In this document: in pieces, positions 37,232-46,402 of the stretch
Position numbering within the stretch: the first letter of the stretch is position 1
Layout of the letters: each line of letters begins with the position of its first letter
Assembly: GCA_037045145.1 (NCBI GenBank)
Contig: JBAOIA010000011.1
Span: 992,001-1,056,000 of the forward strand
Origin: Bacteroidia bacterium
Lineage (GTDB): Bacteria > Bacteroidota > Bacteroidia > AKYH767-A > OLB10
DNA: 64,000 nucleotides
Reading direction: 5' to 3'
The notes under the pieces: model-generated
What the model was told of the DNA's origin: nothing
What the model saw: only the letters and a program-made list of their open reading frames with translations
Databases searched by the model: none
Made by a program: the position numbers and the translations under genes

Positions 37232-38866
37232 ATGACAAACGCAGTTTATAATATTCCTCCGGCCTATAATGAGCCGGTGTTGAATTATGCACATGGAAGT
37301 CCGGAGAAAGTAGCATTAAAAGCAGCACTTGCAGAAGCACGTTCCAGACAATTAGATATTCCCATGTATATTGATGGGCAAAAGGTACGGACAGGAAACA
37401 CTTCAGCACTTCGTCCTCCACACGATCATCAGCATGTTTTGGGGATGTATCATAAAGGAGAAAAGAAACATGTGCTGTTAGCAATTGATGCTGCATTAAA
37501 AGCTAAGAAACAATGGGCAGAAATGCCTTGGGAACAACGGGCAGCCATTTTTCTGAAAGCGGCTGACTTACTTGCAGGTCCTTACCGCTATAAGATGAAT
37601 GCTGCTACTATGCTTGGACAATCAAAAAATGCTTATCAGGCTGAAATTGATTCAGCATGCGAGATGATTGACTTCTTACGATTCAACGTACAATATATGC
37701 GTGAGATTTATACACAACAACCACCGGTTGTGGGTAAAGGTGTATGGAACCGCACCGAACAGCGTCCGCTTGAAGGATTTGTTTTTGCATTAACACCATT
37801 TAATTTTACCGCAATTTCCGGTAATTTGCCTACAGCACCTGCCATGATGGGCAACACTGTTGTTTGGAAACCCGCCAATACACAGATTTATGCAGCTAAT
37901 GTGGTAATGCAATTGCTGATTGAAGCCGGGTTGCCTGCAGGAGTAATCAACCTTGTTTATGTTTCCGGCCCTGATGCAGGTGATGTTATTTTTAAACATG
38001 CTGACTTTGGTGGAATTCACTTTACAGGATCAACAGAAGTTTTTAAAGGTATCTGGAAAACTATCGGAGAAAATATGCCTATGTATAAATCGTATCCACG
38101 AATAGTGGGCGAAACAGGAGGAAAAGATTTTATTATCGCACACAAAAGTGCAGATATAGATGTGTTAGTGACTGCTTTGGCACGTGGAGCTTTTGAATAT
38201 CAAGGTCAAAAATGCAGTGCTGCATCACGCTGTTATATTCCAAAATCTATTTCTGAAGAAGTGAAGAATAAACTGGTTAAAGAAGTGCAATCAATGAAGA
38301 TAGGGCCTGTTGAAGATTTTCGCAACTTCGTAAATGCCGTTATAGACGAAAAGTCATTTGATAAAATCTCGGCTTACATTGAAAATGCAAAGAAGAGTAA
38401 AAATGTAACGATTATTGCTGGTGGAAATTTTGATAAGAGCAAAGGATATTTTATTGAGCCAACTATTATTCTCACAACAGATCCAAAATATACAACCATG
38501 TGTGAAGAAATTTTTGGACCGGTTTTGACCATGTATGTTTATGAGGATGATAAGTTTGAAGAGACCTTGCAATTAGTTGACAACACAAGCGAATATGCAC
38601 TTACAGGTGCGGTTATCTCGCAGGACCGGTATGCAGTTGATATTGCAACTAAAGCATTGGTAAATTCTGCAGGTAACTTTTATATTAACGATAAATGTAC
38701 CGGTGCTGTTGTTGGTCAGCAGCCTTTTGGCGGTGCCAGAGGATCAGGAACAAATGACAAAGCAGGTGCTATGGTAAATTTATTGCGTTGGGTATCTCCT
38801 CGAACAATAAAAGAAACATTTGTTCCGGCAAAAGATTACCGTTATCCTTTTATGGAATCTGAATAA
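37232..38866 (+). CDS. pruA: L-glutamate gamma-semialdehyde (1-pyrroline-5-carboxylate) dehydrogenase
   Basis: Oxidises glutamate semialdehyde to glutamate in proline breakdown, using NAD. A 544-residue aldehyde dehydrogenase: FTAISGNLPTAPA-GN-VVWKP (NAD-binding, near 190), FTGSTEVFK, the active-site Glu in ETGGKDF (near 294), the catalytic Cys in YQGQKCSA (near 329) and EEIFGPVL. The size and N-terminal extension are those of the P5CDH-1 (eukaryotic-like) type found in Bacteroidetes. Proline dehydrogenase is not in this window. Convergent with the NlpC/P60 gene with 4 bases between stops. Confidence 0.93.
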   Translation: MTNAVYNIPPAYNEPVLNYAHGSPEKVALKAALAEARSRQLDIPMYIDGQKVRTGNTSALRPPHDHQHVLGMYHKGEKKHVLLAIDAALKAKKQWAEMPWEQRAAIFLKAADLLAGPYRYKMNAATMLGQSKNAYQAEIDSACEMIDFLRFNVQYMREIYTQQPPVVGKGVWNRTEQRPLEGFVFALTPFNFTAISGNLPTAPAMMGNTVVWKPANTQIYAANVVMQLLIEAGLPAGVINLVYVSGPDAGDVIFKHADFGGIHFTGSTEVFKGIWKTIGENMPMYKSYPRIVGETGGKDFIIAHKSADIDVLVTALARGAFEYQGQKCSAASRCYIPKSISEEVKNKLVKEVQSMKIGPVEDFRNFVNAVIDEKSFDKISAYIENAKKSKNVTIIAGGNFDKSKGYFIEPTIILTTDPKYTTMCEEIFGPVLTMYVYEDDKFEETLQLVDNTSEYALTGAVISQDRYAVDIATKALVNSAGNFYINDKCTGAVVGQQPFGGARGSGTNDKAGAMVNLLRWVSPRTIKETFVPAKDYRYPFMESE

Positions 38867-38870
38867 GAAT

Positions 38871-39410
38871 TTATTTAGAAACTGAAGTAGTAGATTCGTC
38901 AAGGGTAATTTTTCCTCCTTTGGCGAATCTTTTTTTATAGTAAGGTTGGTTAAGGTCACTTACAATTACACCACTTGATGTGCTCGAATGAACAAATTTG
39001 TCCTGGCCTAAATACATGCCTACATGTGAAATTCTTCGACCACGGGTTTTAAAAAACACCAAGTCACCCGGACTTAAATTTTTAAGTGAAACATGTGGAA
39101 GTTTGTTATACATGTCAGCGGAACTGCAGCCAAAAGAATTACCATAAACAGCCTTGATGATAACATTGACAAATCCGGAGCAATCAATTCCATTTTCGTT
39201 TTTGCCTGCATATTTATATGGCGTATTCAACCAGGTGTCTATAAGATCAAAAACTTTTGTGTTAAATACTTCTTTAACCTGATACCCTAAAATCTGACTG
39301 TAATAATTGCACAGGTTATCTTCAATAATATTTTCACATTGTTGCGCTTTGACATTTTGCCCAAAACACAATAAGGTAAAAATTATAAAGCTAAATATGC
39401 GAAATTTCAT
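38871..39410 (-). CDS. NlpC/P60 family cell-wall peptidase
   Basis: An exported C40 peptidase expected to cut gamma-D-Glu-diaminopimelate bonds in peptidoglycan. From the ATG at 39410 it has 179 residues: a signal peptide (about 1-22), a short linker, and a single NlpC/P60 domain with the catalytic Cys in DCSGF (Cys77) and His in SHVGMYLG (His129). An upstream in-frame ATG at 39440 would lie before the -7 promoter box at 39415-39422, so the later start is preferred. It has no SH3 domain, so its targeting is simple. Confidence 0.85.
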   Translation of the reverse strand: MKFRIFSFIIFTLLCFGQNVKAQQCENIIEDNLCNYYSQILGYQVKEVFNTKVFDLIDTWLNTPYKYAGKNENGIDCSGFVNVIIKAVYGNSFGCSSADMYNKLPHVSLKNLSPGDLVFFKTRGRRISHVGMYLGQDKFVHSSTSSGVIVSDLNQPYYKKRFAKGGKITLDESTTSVSK

Positions 39411-39414
39411 CGTG

Positions 39415-39422
39415 CAAAGATA
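39415..39422 (-). promoter_or_regulatory. Promoter -7 element (TATCTTTG) for the NlpC/P60 gene
   Basis: Exact TAnnTTTG on the minus strand, only 4 bases upstream of the ATG at 39410, so the message may be nearly leaderless. It fixes the start downstream of 39440. Confidence 0.45.
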
Positions 39423-39462
39423 ACATTTTAATAAACGCATTCATTTGCCGGGTATTGTACAA

Positions 39463-39499
39463 AATGAAAAGAGCCGTCATCAATCTGATGACGGCTCTT
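39463..39499 (-). terminator. Intrinsic terminator after the 1743-residue secreted protein gene
   Basis: A perfect 14-bp stem (39469-39482 with 39486-39499, 3-base loop) followed on the minus strand by TTTTCATTTTG. It begins about 25 bases past the stop codon at 39524 and separates that gene from the NlpC/P60 gene. Confidence 0.85.
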
Positions 39500-39523
39500 A
39501 AAACTTATGATAATAAAAACAAA

Positions 39524-42500
39524 CTATTCAAGAACAACTTTTTTCATTACAGTTTTTCCATCAAAAACTAATTGAATCATATAAACACCTCTTGCGTAAT
39601 TGCTGACATCAATTTTACCGTTGTTAAGTCCTTCGTTAAATTGATAGTTTTCTTTTTTTAGTGTACGGCCTGACAAGTCTAAAAGTGTTAAAGATGCTGT
39701 GTTATTTTCAGATGCAGTTACATTAAACGTTACAAATGAAGTTGCAGGGTTTGGGAAGAAAGTAACACTTGCATCGTCTGATTCAAGACGAAGGGGTTGC
39801 TCTTCATTAAACTCTGATGGCATTTGCGTAGTTAATGGAGTAATATTTAAGCCTGCATTACTATTGCCTTCGCCCATTCTTGCCGAAGGAGTTGTAAAAT
39901 AATTGTAAGCACTCCATGAAGAATATGTGCTGCCACACAATGCACGCACCGACCAACGATAAGGTGTAGAAGCTAATGCGCCAATGGTGATTGAGTTTAC
40001 ACCACTTGATAAAGCATTAGAATAATATACATATCCTGTATTCAGGTTTTCTATCTTAATGTAATAATTGTTGGCAGATACTAAATTCCAGTTTATCTCC
40101 ACAGATGTTGGTCTGAGGTTCGTTACATGTAAATTTCCGGGAGTTGGGCAAGAAGAGCTGCAATTATTAACCACAACTGAAGTAGCTGATGATGATTTAG
40201 TACAGCCATTACTTCCGGTTACAGTCACTATATAGTTGCCTGCTGCAGATGCAGAAATTGATTGTGATGTAGCGCCATTACTCCAAAGATAATTAGCACC
40301 ATTGCTTGATGTTAAAGTAACACTGGAGCCTTGACATATTGTGGTGCTTCCATTTGCTGTTATTGTTGCAGAAGGCGCAGGCATTACATTTACATTTACT
40401 GTTGAAGATGTTCCTACATATCCTGTTGTAAATTGTGTAACTGTTACAGCATAATTTCCAGATGTTGTTACTGTAATTTTTCTGGTTGTTGCACCTGTAC
40501 TCCATTGATATGCTGATCCTTTTGTAGCAGTGAGAGTTACTTTGCCACCAGAGCAAAAACTCAAAGATCCACTAACTGTTATGTTAGGTTGAAAAGATGA
40601 ATTTACAGTTACTGCTATTGGTGCAGATGTATTGCTGCATCCATTGCTGTTAGTTACCTTAACTGTATAATTTCCGGGAGCAGAAACAGTGATTGATTGT
40701 GTTGTTGCACCTGTACTCCATAAATAGCTGCCACCACTACCTGCACTTGAAGAAGTTAGCTGAACGCTGCCACCTTGCTGTAAGTTAGTTGAACCATTTG
40801 CTGTTATTGTCGCATTGGGCAATGAATATACAGTGACTGCTTTACTTGTTGTTGATTGACAACCATTGTTAGTTATAGTAACAGTGTATGTGCCGGGAGA
40901 TGATGTTGTAATAGTGTTAGTAGTCGCACCTGTACTCCACAAGTAAGATGTTCCTGTACTTGCATTAAGTGTTACACTGCCTCCACTACAGAACGAAGTG
41001 CTTCCAGATGCTGTAATAGTTGCCTGAGTAGGTGTTGTTACAATAACATTTACTGCAGCAGCAGTTGCAGAACCACCTGCTGTTGTTGCAGTGCAAGTAT
41101 AGCTGCCTGCTGTGGTAACGGTAATAGATTGTGTTGTTGCACCATTACTCCATAGATAGGAGTTGGCTGCACTACATGTCAATACTACGCTTCCACCTTG
41201 ACAAAATGTTGTTGGGCCATTTGCAGTTATTTTTGGTGTTGGCGCTCCAGAGGTAACCGTAACAGATAGTGGTGCAGAAGTTGCTGAACATCCACTGTTA
41301 TTTGTAACAGTTACAACATAATTTCCAGTTGTACTAACTGTAACCGCTTGTGTTGTCATTCCACCTGGTGACCATTTATAACTACCTCCGGTACCTGCCG
41401 AAGAAGAAGTTAGTGTAACACTGCCACCAGCAGCAAAAGTTGTTGGGCCACTAGGTGAAATAGTAGCTGAAGGAACCGGTTTAACAGTAACTGTAGTTGA
41501 CGCTGACATTGCAGAACAACCATTTGAGTTTGTTACTATAACATTATAATTTCCACCTCCGATAGCTGTAATTGATTGTGTTGTTGCTCCACTGCTCCAC
41601 AGATAAGTTGAGCCGCTGTTTGCAGTAAGAGTAACACTACCACCAACACAAAAAGAGGTTGAACCGCCTGCAGTGATTGTAGCATTTGGCGTAGGATAAA
41701 CTGTAACTAAAACAGGTGCAGAAGCAGCAGAGCCTGCAGCAGTTGTAACAGTAACAACATAAGAACCAGCACTGGTTACATTAATGTAAGGATCTGTTGA
41801 ACCATTGCTCCACAAATAGGAGAGACCCGTACTGGCAATAAGATTTACATTTCCTCCTGCACAAAATGCCGTAGGTCCACTTGCAGTAATTGTTGGCACT
41901 GCAACACCAGAACATGGAGCAGGGCTTGTATAAATAGCATTGCTGCTGGTTGATAAATGAATCTGATCAATCTCAAGATTGGTATTTGTTGGTGTAATTT
42001 TCAATACATGATCCTCCAATGATGCTACAGATGAGAATGAAATTACAGCACCAGAGTTTACATCATATTTATACCATTGCCAGTTAGCATCTGTAATACA
42101 ACCTATTTGTTTGCTGTTGCTGCCATCTAAAGAGATAGTCATTCCTGTAGTTTGTGAGTTTTTAGAACGAGCTCTAACCCAAACATAATAGGTATAGTTT
42201 GTTGTTGATCGAGGCTGGAAGTTATAAGTTAAATCACTAACAGAATTAAAACCTACAGCAGTAGTGTAATCTGTAAAGTCGCCAGCCGTTGCTCCTGAAG
42301 GACGGGTGGTTTTCAGATACACATTATTGTTGCTGTTGTCATATAGCTCTGCTTCAAATTTAAAATCTTTTGACCAGTAATATGGATAGGTGTTTTCATG
42401 CCATCCATCTAACTGATAGAATATTGGAGCAGAAGTGTTGGTGTTGTCATAGATATATGTACTGCCTTGTCTTCTGATTTTAAACTTAATTCTACTGCCA

Positions 42501-44755
42501 TCTAAATTGATTTGTGCAACAGCTTCATCAGGTGCAGCGCCTGCCATATTCGACATTGGTTGTGATGAACCTGTTATGGCATATTTATTCTGTGAATTGT
42601 GTTTACGTACAACAACTAATTTTCCAGGGTCACCTGTATTAAATGAGTACGCCATATAGGTTGGACTGGTAGTACTGTTAGGAACATCACCTGACATAAG
42701 ATATCCATTCCTGAATAAGTCTTCATAACGGCTTGTGATTGCTTGTGCATAAGGTGGAATAACCAATTGCCAGATATAATTTTTTGGATTCTGATAAGGT
42801 TGCGATGTTACAAAATAGCCTGTAGTGAAAAATTCTGCACCTGTCATAGAAACAGCTTTGAGGAAACCTAACCATTGTGCAGGACGAACGTTTTGTGTTT
42901 CGTCATTGTCCCATCCCGGTGAAACCGCAGGTGAAAAATATTTGTCGCCAGCCAAAAGTTGTTCTCTTCTGGACTCAACTACCCATTGCCATCCTTTCCA
43001 TGCGCCACTCCAATAACGCCAGTTTGAAGGCCAACGCATATAAATATCACCGGTTGCATAATTTGAGCCATTCATGGCACTGTTTACAGTACGAACTTCA
43101 GACCACTTTAAATTCCATGTTGGCTGACCATCTAACTGATAATACGCAAATTTTGTGTTTGATAAACCGCTTAATCCCATGAACTGATCACGGTAAGCTT
43201 TTATTTTAGTTGCAGCTCTGCGACCTTCATAGGTGAACCAATCAAGACCTGATGAATTTTTATCCGCCACCACACTCGGGTCAGATTGCATAACATTCGT
43301 ATAATATAAGAAAGGTACAACTTCACCGTTGTCTAAAATATAATCAAGCGGTCTGCTCAATTTTTTTAGAAGTTGGTCGAAATAAAATTTCTGAGTAAGT
43401 CCATCTTTTACCAATGAATCAGGTGCACCGGCAGGGCTAAGGTATTTTGTTGAACCGGTACCTCCGTTTGGATTTAAATATTGCCCTGAACTGTTTTTAA
43501 GATAATACTTATCAGGTAAACATCCACATGTTGCATAAGCTGTATTGCTTTTATACCCGGCATCTGTAGGACGCAATTGTGGCCAATATGACAATGCAGA
43601 AGCTTTGTATTGTGGTAAGCTGTTTGCCAGATTAATCCATGCATAGGAAAAAGTCGAAGGATTGGTATAATCACTATAAGCACCGGTGTTTTCGGCAGCC
43701 ATAATGGTATAGTTAAAGTTTTTTGCAAAATCAGTTTGTAATGTCACGCTGTTAGCCACCGCTTTTGAATAAACGGTTTCATAAGTCTGATATCCTGAAA
43801 GATAATAGTAACCTACAAAAGGATTATTTGGAAACAAGGTATGTCCTGGTTTGTATCGAGGGGTTGGGAAATTCTTTAGCTGTTCTATTGGTGTTAGAGA
43901 TGGTGATGGATGTCCAGGTGCAAAATCATTGATATTGATTCCTGCTGTTACCGGACTTGGTGAAGGTGCAGTAACCGTTGGGTTTGCAAATGAATAATGC
44001 TTGCCTGCCATAAAATTTAAATAGTGTGCGTAGATGGAATTTCCTCCAAGGGAGTTATAGTAAACAGCAATTTCATCTATTGCACCCTGATATTTATAGT
44101 AGTCTGCCTGAGAGTTGAGCATATAGTCTCTATTACCACTTTGGGCGAAACTACCACTGGCTATAGTTTTTGAAAAACCTGCAGGCAATTGTCCGTCAAC
44201 CCAAACTTCTTTAATACCGGCTTTTGCATTATATTTGAATACAATGTGATGCCAATTGTCATCCACATAGTAGCTATAAGATGCACGACCAATTCCATTA
44301 AGGTCTATTTCAAAATCATCATAAATAGGAGAGCCGTTAGCGGCTTTAACTTCTGTCATGAAGTTAATTGCCGGATAGGTCATGCGCAATTCAAGAGCGC
44401 CATCCATTCTTTTTGCAAATACGGTTGTGCCAAAGTTCATACCGGGTTTAAAAATAAATTCGAATGTTACGGCAGAGTCAATAGCCAACACACCACCTCT
44501 GATGATGGTACTGCTAGAGTCTAACTTCATGTACTTGCCAACACCACCGGAGGTGTTGGTTAGTATTTGATAGTTTGACTGGTAATAGTTTGGATCAAGA
44601 TTAAAAGTTCCCATCGAATCTTTCATTGGCGATGAGCCTTCGAAAGTATAATACGATTTTGGCTGATAATTTTGAGCAACCAAACAAGTTGGAACTGCTA
44701 ACAAGAACGCTGCAACAATGCTTCTTGTAATTGAGATTAAAGTTGATTTAATCAT
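39524..44755 (-). CDS. 1743-residue secreted LamG / putative glycoside-hydrolase-like / Ig-repeat protein with T9SS sorting domain
   Basis: Large exported multidomain protein. In order: signal peptide (1-27); LamG/concanavalin-like jelly roll (about 30-245); Pro/Thr linker; an unassigned domain of about 450 residues (about 300-750) rich in Trp and Tyr, with a pattern suggesting a TIM barrel (strand ends near DNGEVVPFLYY, FAYYQLDGQPTW, SPGWDNDET); an anti-parallel beta region ending in a CBM6/35-like module (about 828-936); eight tandem Ig-like units (about 950-1534); a fibronectin-III unit (about 1536-1622); and a T9SS type A sorting domain (about 1660-1743: FFPNPATS, DLSGRTLKK, RGVYMIQL, KKVVLE). 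Likely a surface or secreted glycan-binding or glycan-cleaving protein; the enzyme activity is inferred from layout only. Confidence 0.82.
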   Translation of the reverse strand: MIKSTLISITRSIVAAFLLAVPTCLVAQNYQPKSYYTFEGSSPMKDSMGTFNLDPNYYQSNYQILTNTSGGVGKYMKLDSSSTIIRGGVLAIDSAVTFEFIFKPGMNFGTTVFAKRMDGALELRMTYPAINFMTEVKAANGSPIYDDFEIDLNGIGRASYSYYVDDNWHHIVFKYNAKAGIKEVWVDGQLPAGFSKTIASGSFAQSGNRDYMLNSQADYYKYQGAIDEIAVYYNSLGGNSIYAHYLNFMAGKHYSFANPTVTAPSPSPVTAGININDFAPGHPSPSLTPIEQLKNFPTPRYKPGHTLFPNNPFVGYYYLSGYQTYETVYSKAVANSVTLQTDFAKNFNYTIMAAENTGAYSDYTNPSTFSYAWINLANSLPQYKASALSYWPQLRPTDAGYKSNTAYATCGCLPDKYYLKNSSGQYLNPNGGTGSTKYLSPAGAPDSLVKDGLTQKFYFDQLLKKLSRPLDYILDNGEVVPFLYYTNVMQSDPSVVADKNSSGLDWFTYEGRRAATKIKAYRDQFMGLSGLSNTKFAYYQLDGQPTWNLKWSEVRTVNSAMNGSNYATGDIYMRWPSNWRYWSGAWKGWQWVVESRREQLLAGDKYFSPAVSPGWDNDETQNVRPAQWLGFLKAVSMTGAEFFTTGYFVTSQPYQNPKNYIWQLVIPPYAQAITSRYEDLFRNGYLMSGDVPNSTTSPTYMAYSFNTGDPGKLVVVRKHNSQNKYAITGSSQPMSNMAGAAPDEAVAQINLDGSRIKFKIRRQGSTYIYDNTNTSAPIFYQLDGWHENTYPYYWSKDFKFEAELYDNSNNNVYLKTTRPSGATAGDFTDYTTAVGFNSVSDLTYNFQPRSTTNYTYYVWVRARSKNSQTTGMTISLDGSNSKQIGCITDANWQWYKYDVNSGAVISFSSVASLEDHVLKITPTNTNLEIDQIHLSTSSNAIYTSPAPCSGVAVPTITASGPTAFCAGGNVNLIASTGLSYLWSNGSTDPYINVTSAGSYVVTVTTAAGSAASAPVLVTVYPTPNATITAGGSTSFCVGGSVTLTANSGSTYLWSSGATTQSITAIGGGNYNVIVTNSNGCSAMSASTTVTVKPVPSATISPSGPTTFAAGGSVTLTSSSAGTGGSYKWSPGGMTTQAVTVSTTGNYVVTVTNNSGCSATSAPLSVTVTSGAPTPKITANGPTTFCQGGSVVLTCSAANSYLWSNGATTQSITVTTAGSYTCTATTAGGSATAAAVNVIVTTPTQATITASGSTSFCSGGSVTLNASTGTSYLWSTGATTNTITTSSPGTYTVTITNNGCQSTTSKAVTVYSLPNATITANGSTNLQQGGSVQLTSSSAGSGGSYLWSTGATTQSITVSAPGNYTVKVTNSNGCSNTSAPIAVTVNSSFQPNITVSGSLSFCSGGKVTLTATKGSAYQWSTGATTRKITVTTSGNYAVTVTQFTTGYVGTSSTVNVNVMPAPSATITANGSTTICQGSSVTLTSSNGANYLWSNGATSQSISASAAGNYIVTVTGSNGCTKSSSATSVVVNNCSSSCPTPGNLHVTNLRPTSVEINWNLVSANNYYIKIENLNTGYVYYSNALSSGVNSITIGALASTPYRWSVRALCGSTYSSWSAYNYFTTPSARMGEGNSNAGLNITPLTTQMPSEFNEEQPLRLESDDASVTFFPNPATSFVTFNVTASENNTASLTLLDLSGRTLKKENYQFNEGLNNGKIDVSNYARGVYMIQLVFDGKTVMKKVVLE
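40156..41907 (-). repeat. Eight tandem Ig-like repeats inside the 1743-residue protein gene
   Basis: Eight units averaging about 219 bases (73 residues). Consensus: I-A-G-T-FC-GGSVTL, then YLWS-GATTQSI, then GNY-VTVTNSNGCS. Units three and six lack the first Cys and carry a Gly/Ser insertion, so an A-A-B periodicity may exist. These are the SSWS/PKD-like spacer repeats common in T9SS cargo and probably act as a rigid stalk. Confidence 0.85.
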
Positions 44756-44881
44756 GTGAAATGGTAATTAGAAATTAAACATAATAAGCCCACTGCGATT
44801 AACCGAAGTTTTTTCGCATTAATAAATTTTGTCGTTAAACGGAATAGAATAATTGGTTAACGCGTCCAAAAATAAATTGAA

Positions 44882-45021
44882 TTTTCACCCAAAAAAGGGG
44901 TGATTAGCAATTAGACTATAAGTTTATGATAGTCAACAACTAACGTTATTAACACCTGTTAATAACGTTACATTCACCATTAAAAAAATGACTTTCACCC
45001 AAAAAAATCAACCTTTCGCCC
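44882..45021. promoter_or_regulatory. Intergenic region with a 14-bp perfect palindrome and iterated TTTCACCC motifs
   Basis: A perfect inverted repeat, TAACGTTATTAACA - CC - TGTTAATAACGTTA, lies at 44941-44970. Around it, related motifs recur on the plus strand: TTTTCACCCAAAAAA (44882), ATTCACCATTAAAAAAA (from 44972), CTTTCACCCAAAAAAA (44992) and CTTTCGCCCATTAAAA (45013, running into the stop codon of the upstream barrel gene). The first also forms a small hairpin (TCACCC/GGGTGA). The region precedes the 1743-residue protein gene. It could be an operator array or a weak AT-rich terminator; the hairpin lacks a proper T-run. Confidence 0.5.
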
Positions 45022-45022
45022 A

Positions 45023-45760
45023 TTAAAATTTGGTAAAAATACCGGCTGAAAACTGAAAAACATCAACAGGTTGTGAGTATGCACCGGTGGACATTTTTTC
45101 TCCGGTTTCGGAATAAATTAAATACACATCATCATAGTTAAATTCTGTGCGGAAATAGTCGCCTGCAAACATTACTCCTATGTTTTTGTGAAAACAATAT
45201 TTCACTTCAAAGCCCAGGTTGAGTGCTATATCTAAAACAGAAGAAGCATTTTCTGTAACTTGCAATGTTTTTACTCCATCAAAAGACTGATAAATCCGTT
45301 TTGAATATTTTCCATTTGCAAAACCAAGCATTCCTCTTAATGTGGCATCTGTTTGTTCGTTAAAATTTAAGGTTGTACCAAGTCCTAAAAGTAGGCTGTT
45401 TACTTTCCATGGATAAGTAGTGGTTTTGTAACGTGGTCCCGGAGGGTTTGTTTCAACAAGACTGTTTAGTAATTCAGTTGCATTAACCGGGTTATAGAAC
45501 CACACATAATCGGCAGCAATATAGAGTTTGCTGTTTGGGTGGTAAGAAGCCCTCAGTCGAGAGGTAGCACCAAGTATGGCATAGCCGGATTTAAAGTTTT
45601 CGTCCAGTTTATCAGCAAAATCACTCAATGGAATGTTTATGCCTGCTGTTAAACCTATCTGCCAGCGCGATGTTTCTTCTTCAGTATCCTGTGCCGAGGC
45701 TGTTGACGATAAAAGAGGAATAAGATAAATAAGCCATAATAGTTTTGCGATGTGCTTCAT
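45023..45760 (-). CDS. Outer-membrane beta-barrel protein (OmpA/porin-like fold)
   Basis: A 245-residue protein with a signal peptide (about 1-23, ending ASAQD) and alternating strands: WQIGLTAGINIPLSDF is the typical first strand and turn of small Bacteroidetes barrels (outer membrane protein beta-barrel domain), and the chain ends in an aromatic residue (AGIFTKF). Specific role unknown. It is upstream of and on the same strand as the 1743-residue T9SS cargo gene, 267 bases away, and downstream of a type B sorting-domain protein gene. Confidence 0.7.
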   Translation of the reverse strand: MKHIAKLLWLIYLIPLLSSTASAQDTEEETSRWQIGLTAGINIPLSDFADKLDENFKSGYAILGATSRLRASYHPNSKLYIAADYVWFYNPVNATELLNSLVETNPPGPRYKTTTYPWKVNSLLLGLGTTLNFNEQTDATLRGMLGFANGKYSKRIYQSFDGVKTLQVTENASSVLDIALNLGFEVKYCFHKNIGVMFAGDYFRTEFNYDDVYLIYSETGEKMSTGAYSQPVDVFQFSAGIFTKF

Positions 45761-45955
45761 GTAGCCAGAAAGTTTGCTCTAAAGTAGCAACTTTACAGGA
45801 ATCACAAGCCAAGCATGGCAATTTTAGTTTTCAGCTTATGTATTTGCGAAACTACTATTCCCTTTTTATCGAAGTGCCTGATGAGATATTTTAGTAGTAT
45901 GATTGACAATGTTCTTAGTTTTTAATGTGAAACATTATGATCTTCTTTTTCGCTT

Positions 45956-46402
45956 TTACATGATAAGGTTTACGGTACCTTTCTTGGTTAATATTCTGCC
46001 GTTGATAGCTTTTGCCTGTATTTTATATACATAACTTCCCTGTTGGGCTATCTGACCTTTATACATGCCATCCCAGCGTTTATTGATATCGCTTGATTCA
46101 AAAATCATTGCTCCCCAGCGGTCAAATACCTGCATGGTAAAGTCTTTAACTCCTTCGCTATAGGCGCCAAATGTTTCATTAATACCATCACCATTGGGTG
46201 TAAAGGAGTTGGGAACATATATGGCCATATTAGGTGTCACCGTAGTTTCGTTAGACATACTGGTGATTTCATTGGCTCCCTGCTTGTAAGCAATAACTCT
46301 GTACTTACGCTCTGTAATGTTGCTTTGTGCATTCACAAAGGTGGATTTACAAACCCCCAACACACACATAGACATTAAGGCAAATTCTGCAATTCTTTTC
46401 AT
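45956..46402 (-). CDS. Tiny secreted protein made almost only of a T9SS type B (gliding-motility C-terminal) sorting domain
   Basis: From the ATG at 46402 the product has 148 residues: signal peptide (about 1-26, ending VNAQS), a 40-residue beta segment (RKYRVIAYKQGANEITSMSN, like the last strands of an Ig/fibronectin domain), then a complete CHU_C-type domain: VPNSFTPNGDGINETF, FDRWGAMIFES, WDGMYKGQIAQQGSYVYKI, KKGTVNLIM. These features direct T9SS export and attachment in gliding relatives. The usual large cargo region is missing, so it may be a truncated descendant of a giant gene or a small surface protein. The frame extends to 46432, but the later ATG gives a better signal peptide. Confidence 0.75.
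   Translation of the reverse strand: MKRIAEFALMSMCVLGVCKSTFVNAQSNITERKYRVIAYKQGANEITSMSNETTVTPNMAIYVPNSFTPNGDGINETFGAYSEGVKDFTMQVFDRWGAMIFESSDINKRWDGMYKGQIAQQGSYVYKIQAKAINGRILTKKGTVNLIM

Noticed and set aside
39524..41907. CRISPR-like periodicity in the 1743-residue gene
   Set aside because: The 219-base period encodes Ig-like protein repeats in frame; no short identical direct repeats with unique spacers.
44885..44903. Short TCACCC/GGGTGA hairpin as a terminator
   Set aside because: Only a 6-bp stem and no T-run on either strand; more likely part of the repeated motif set.
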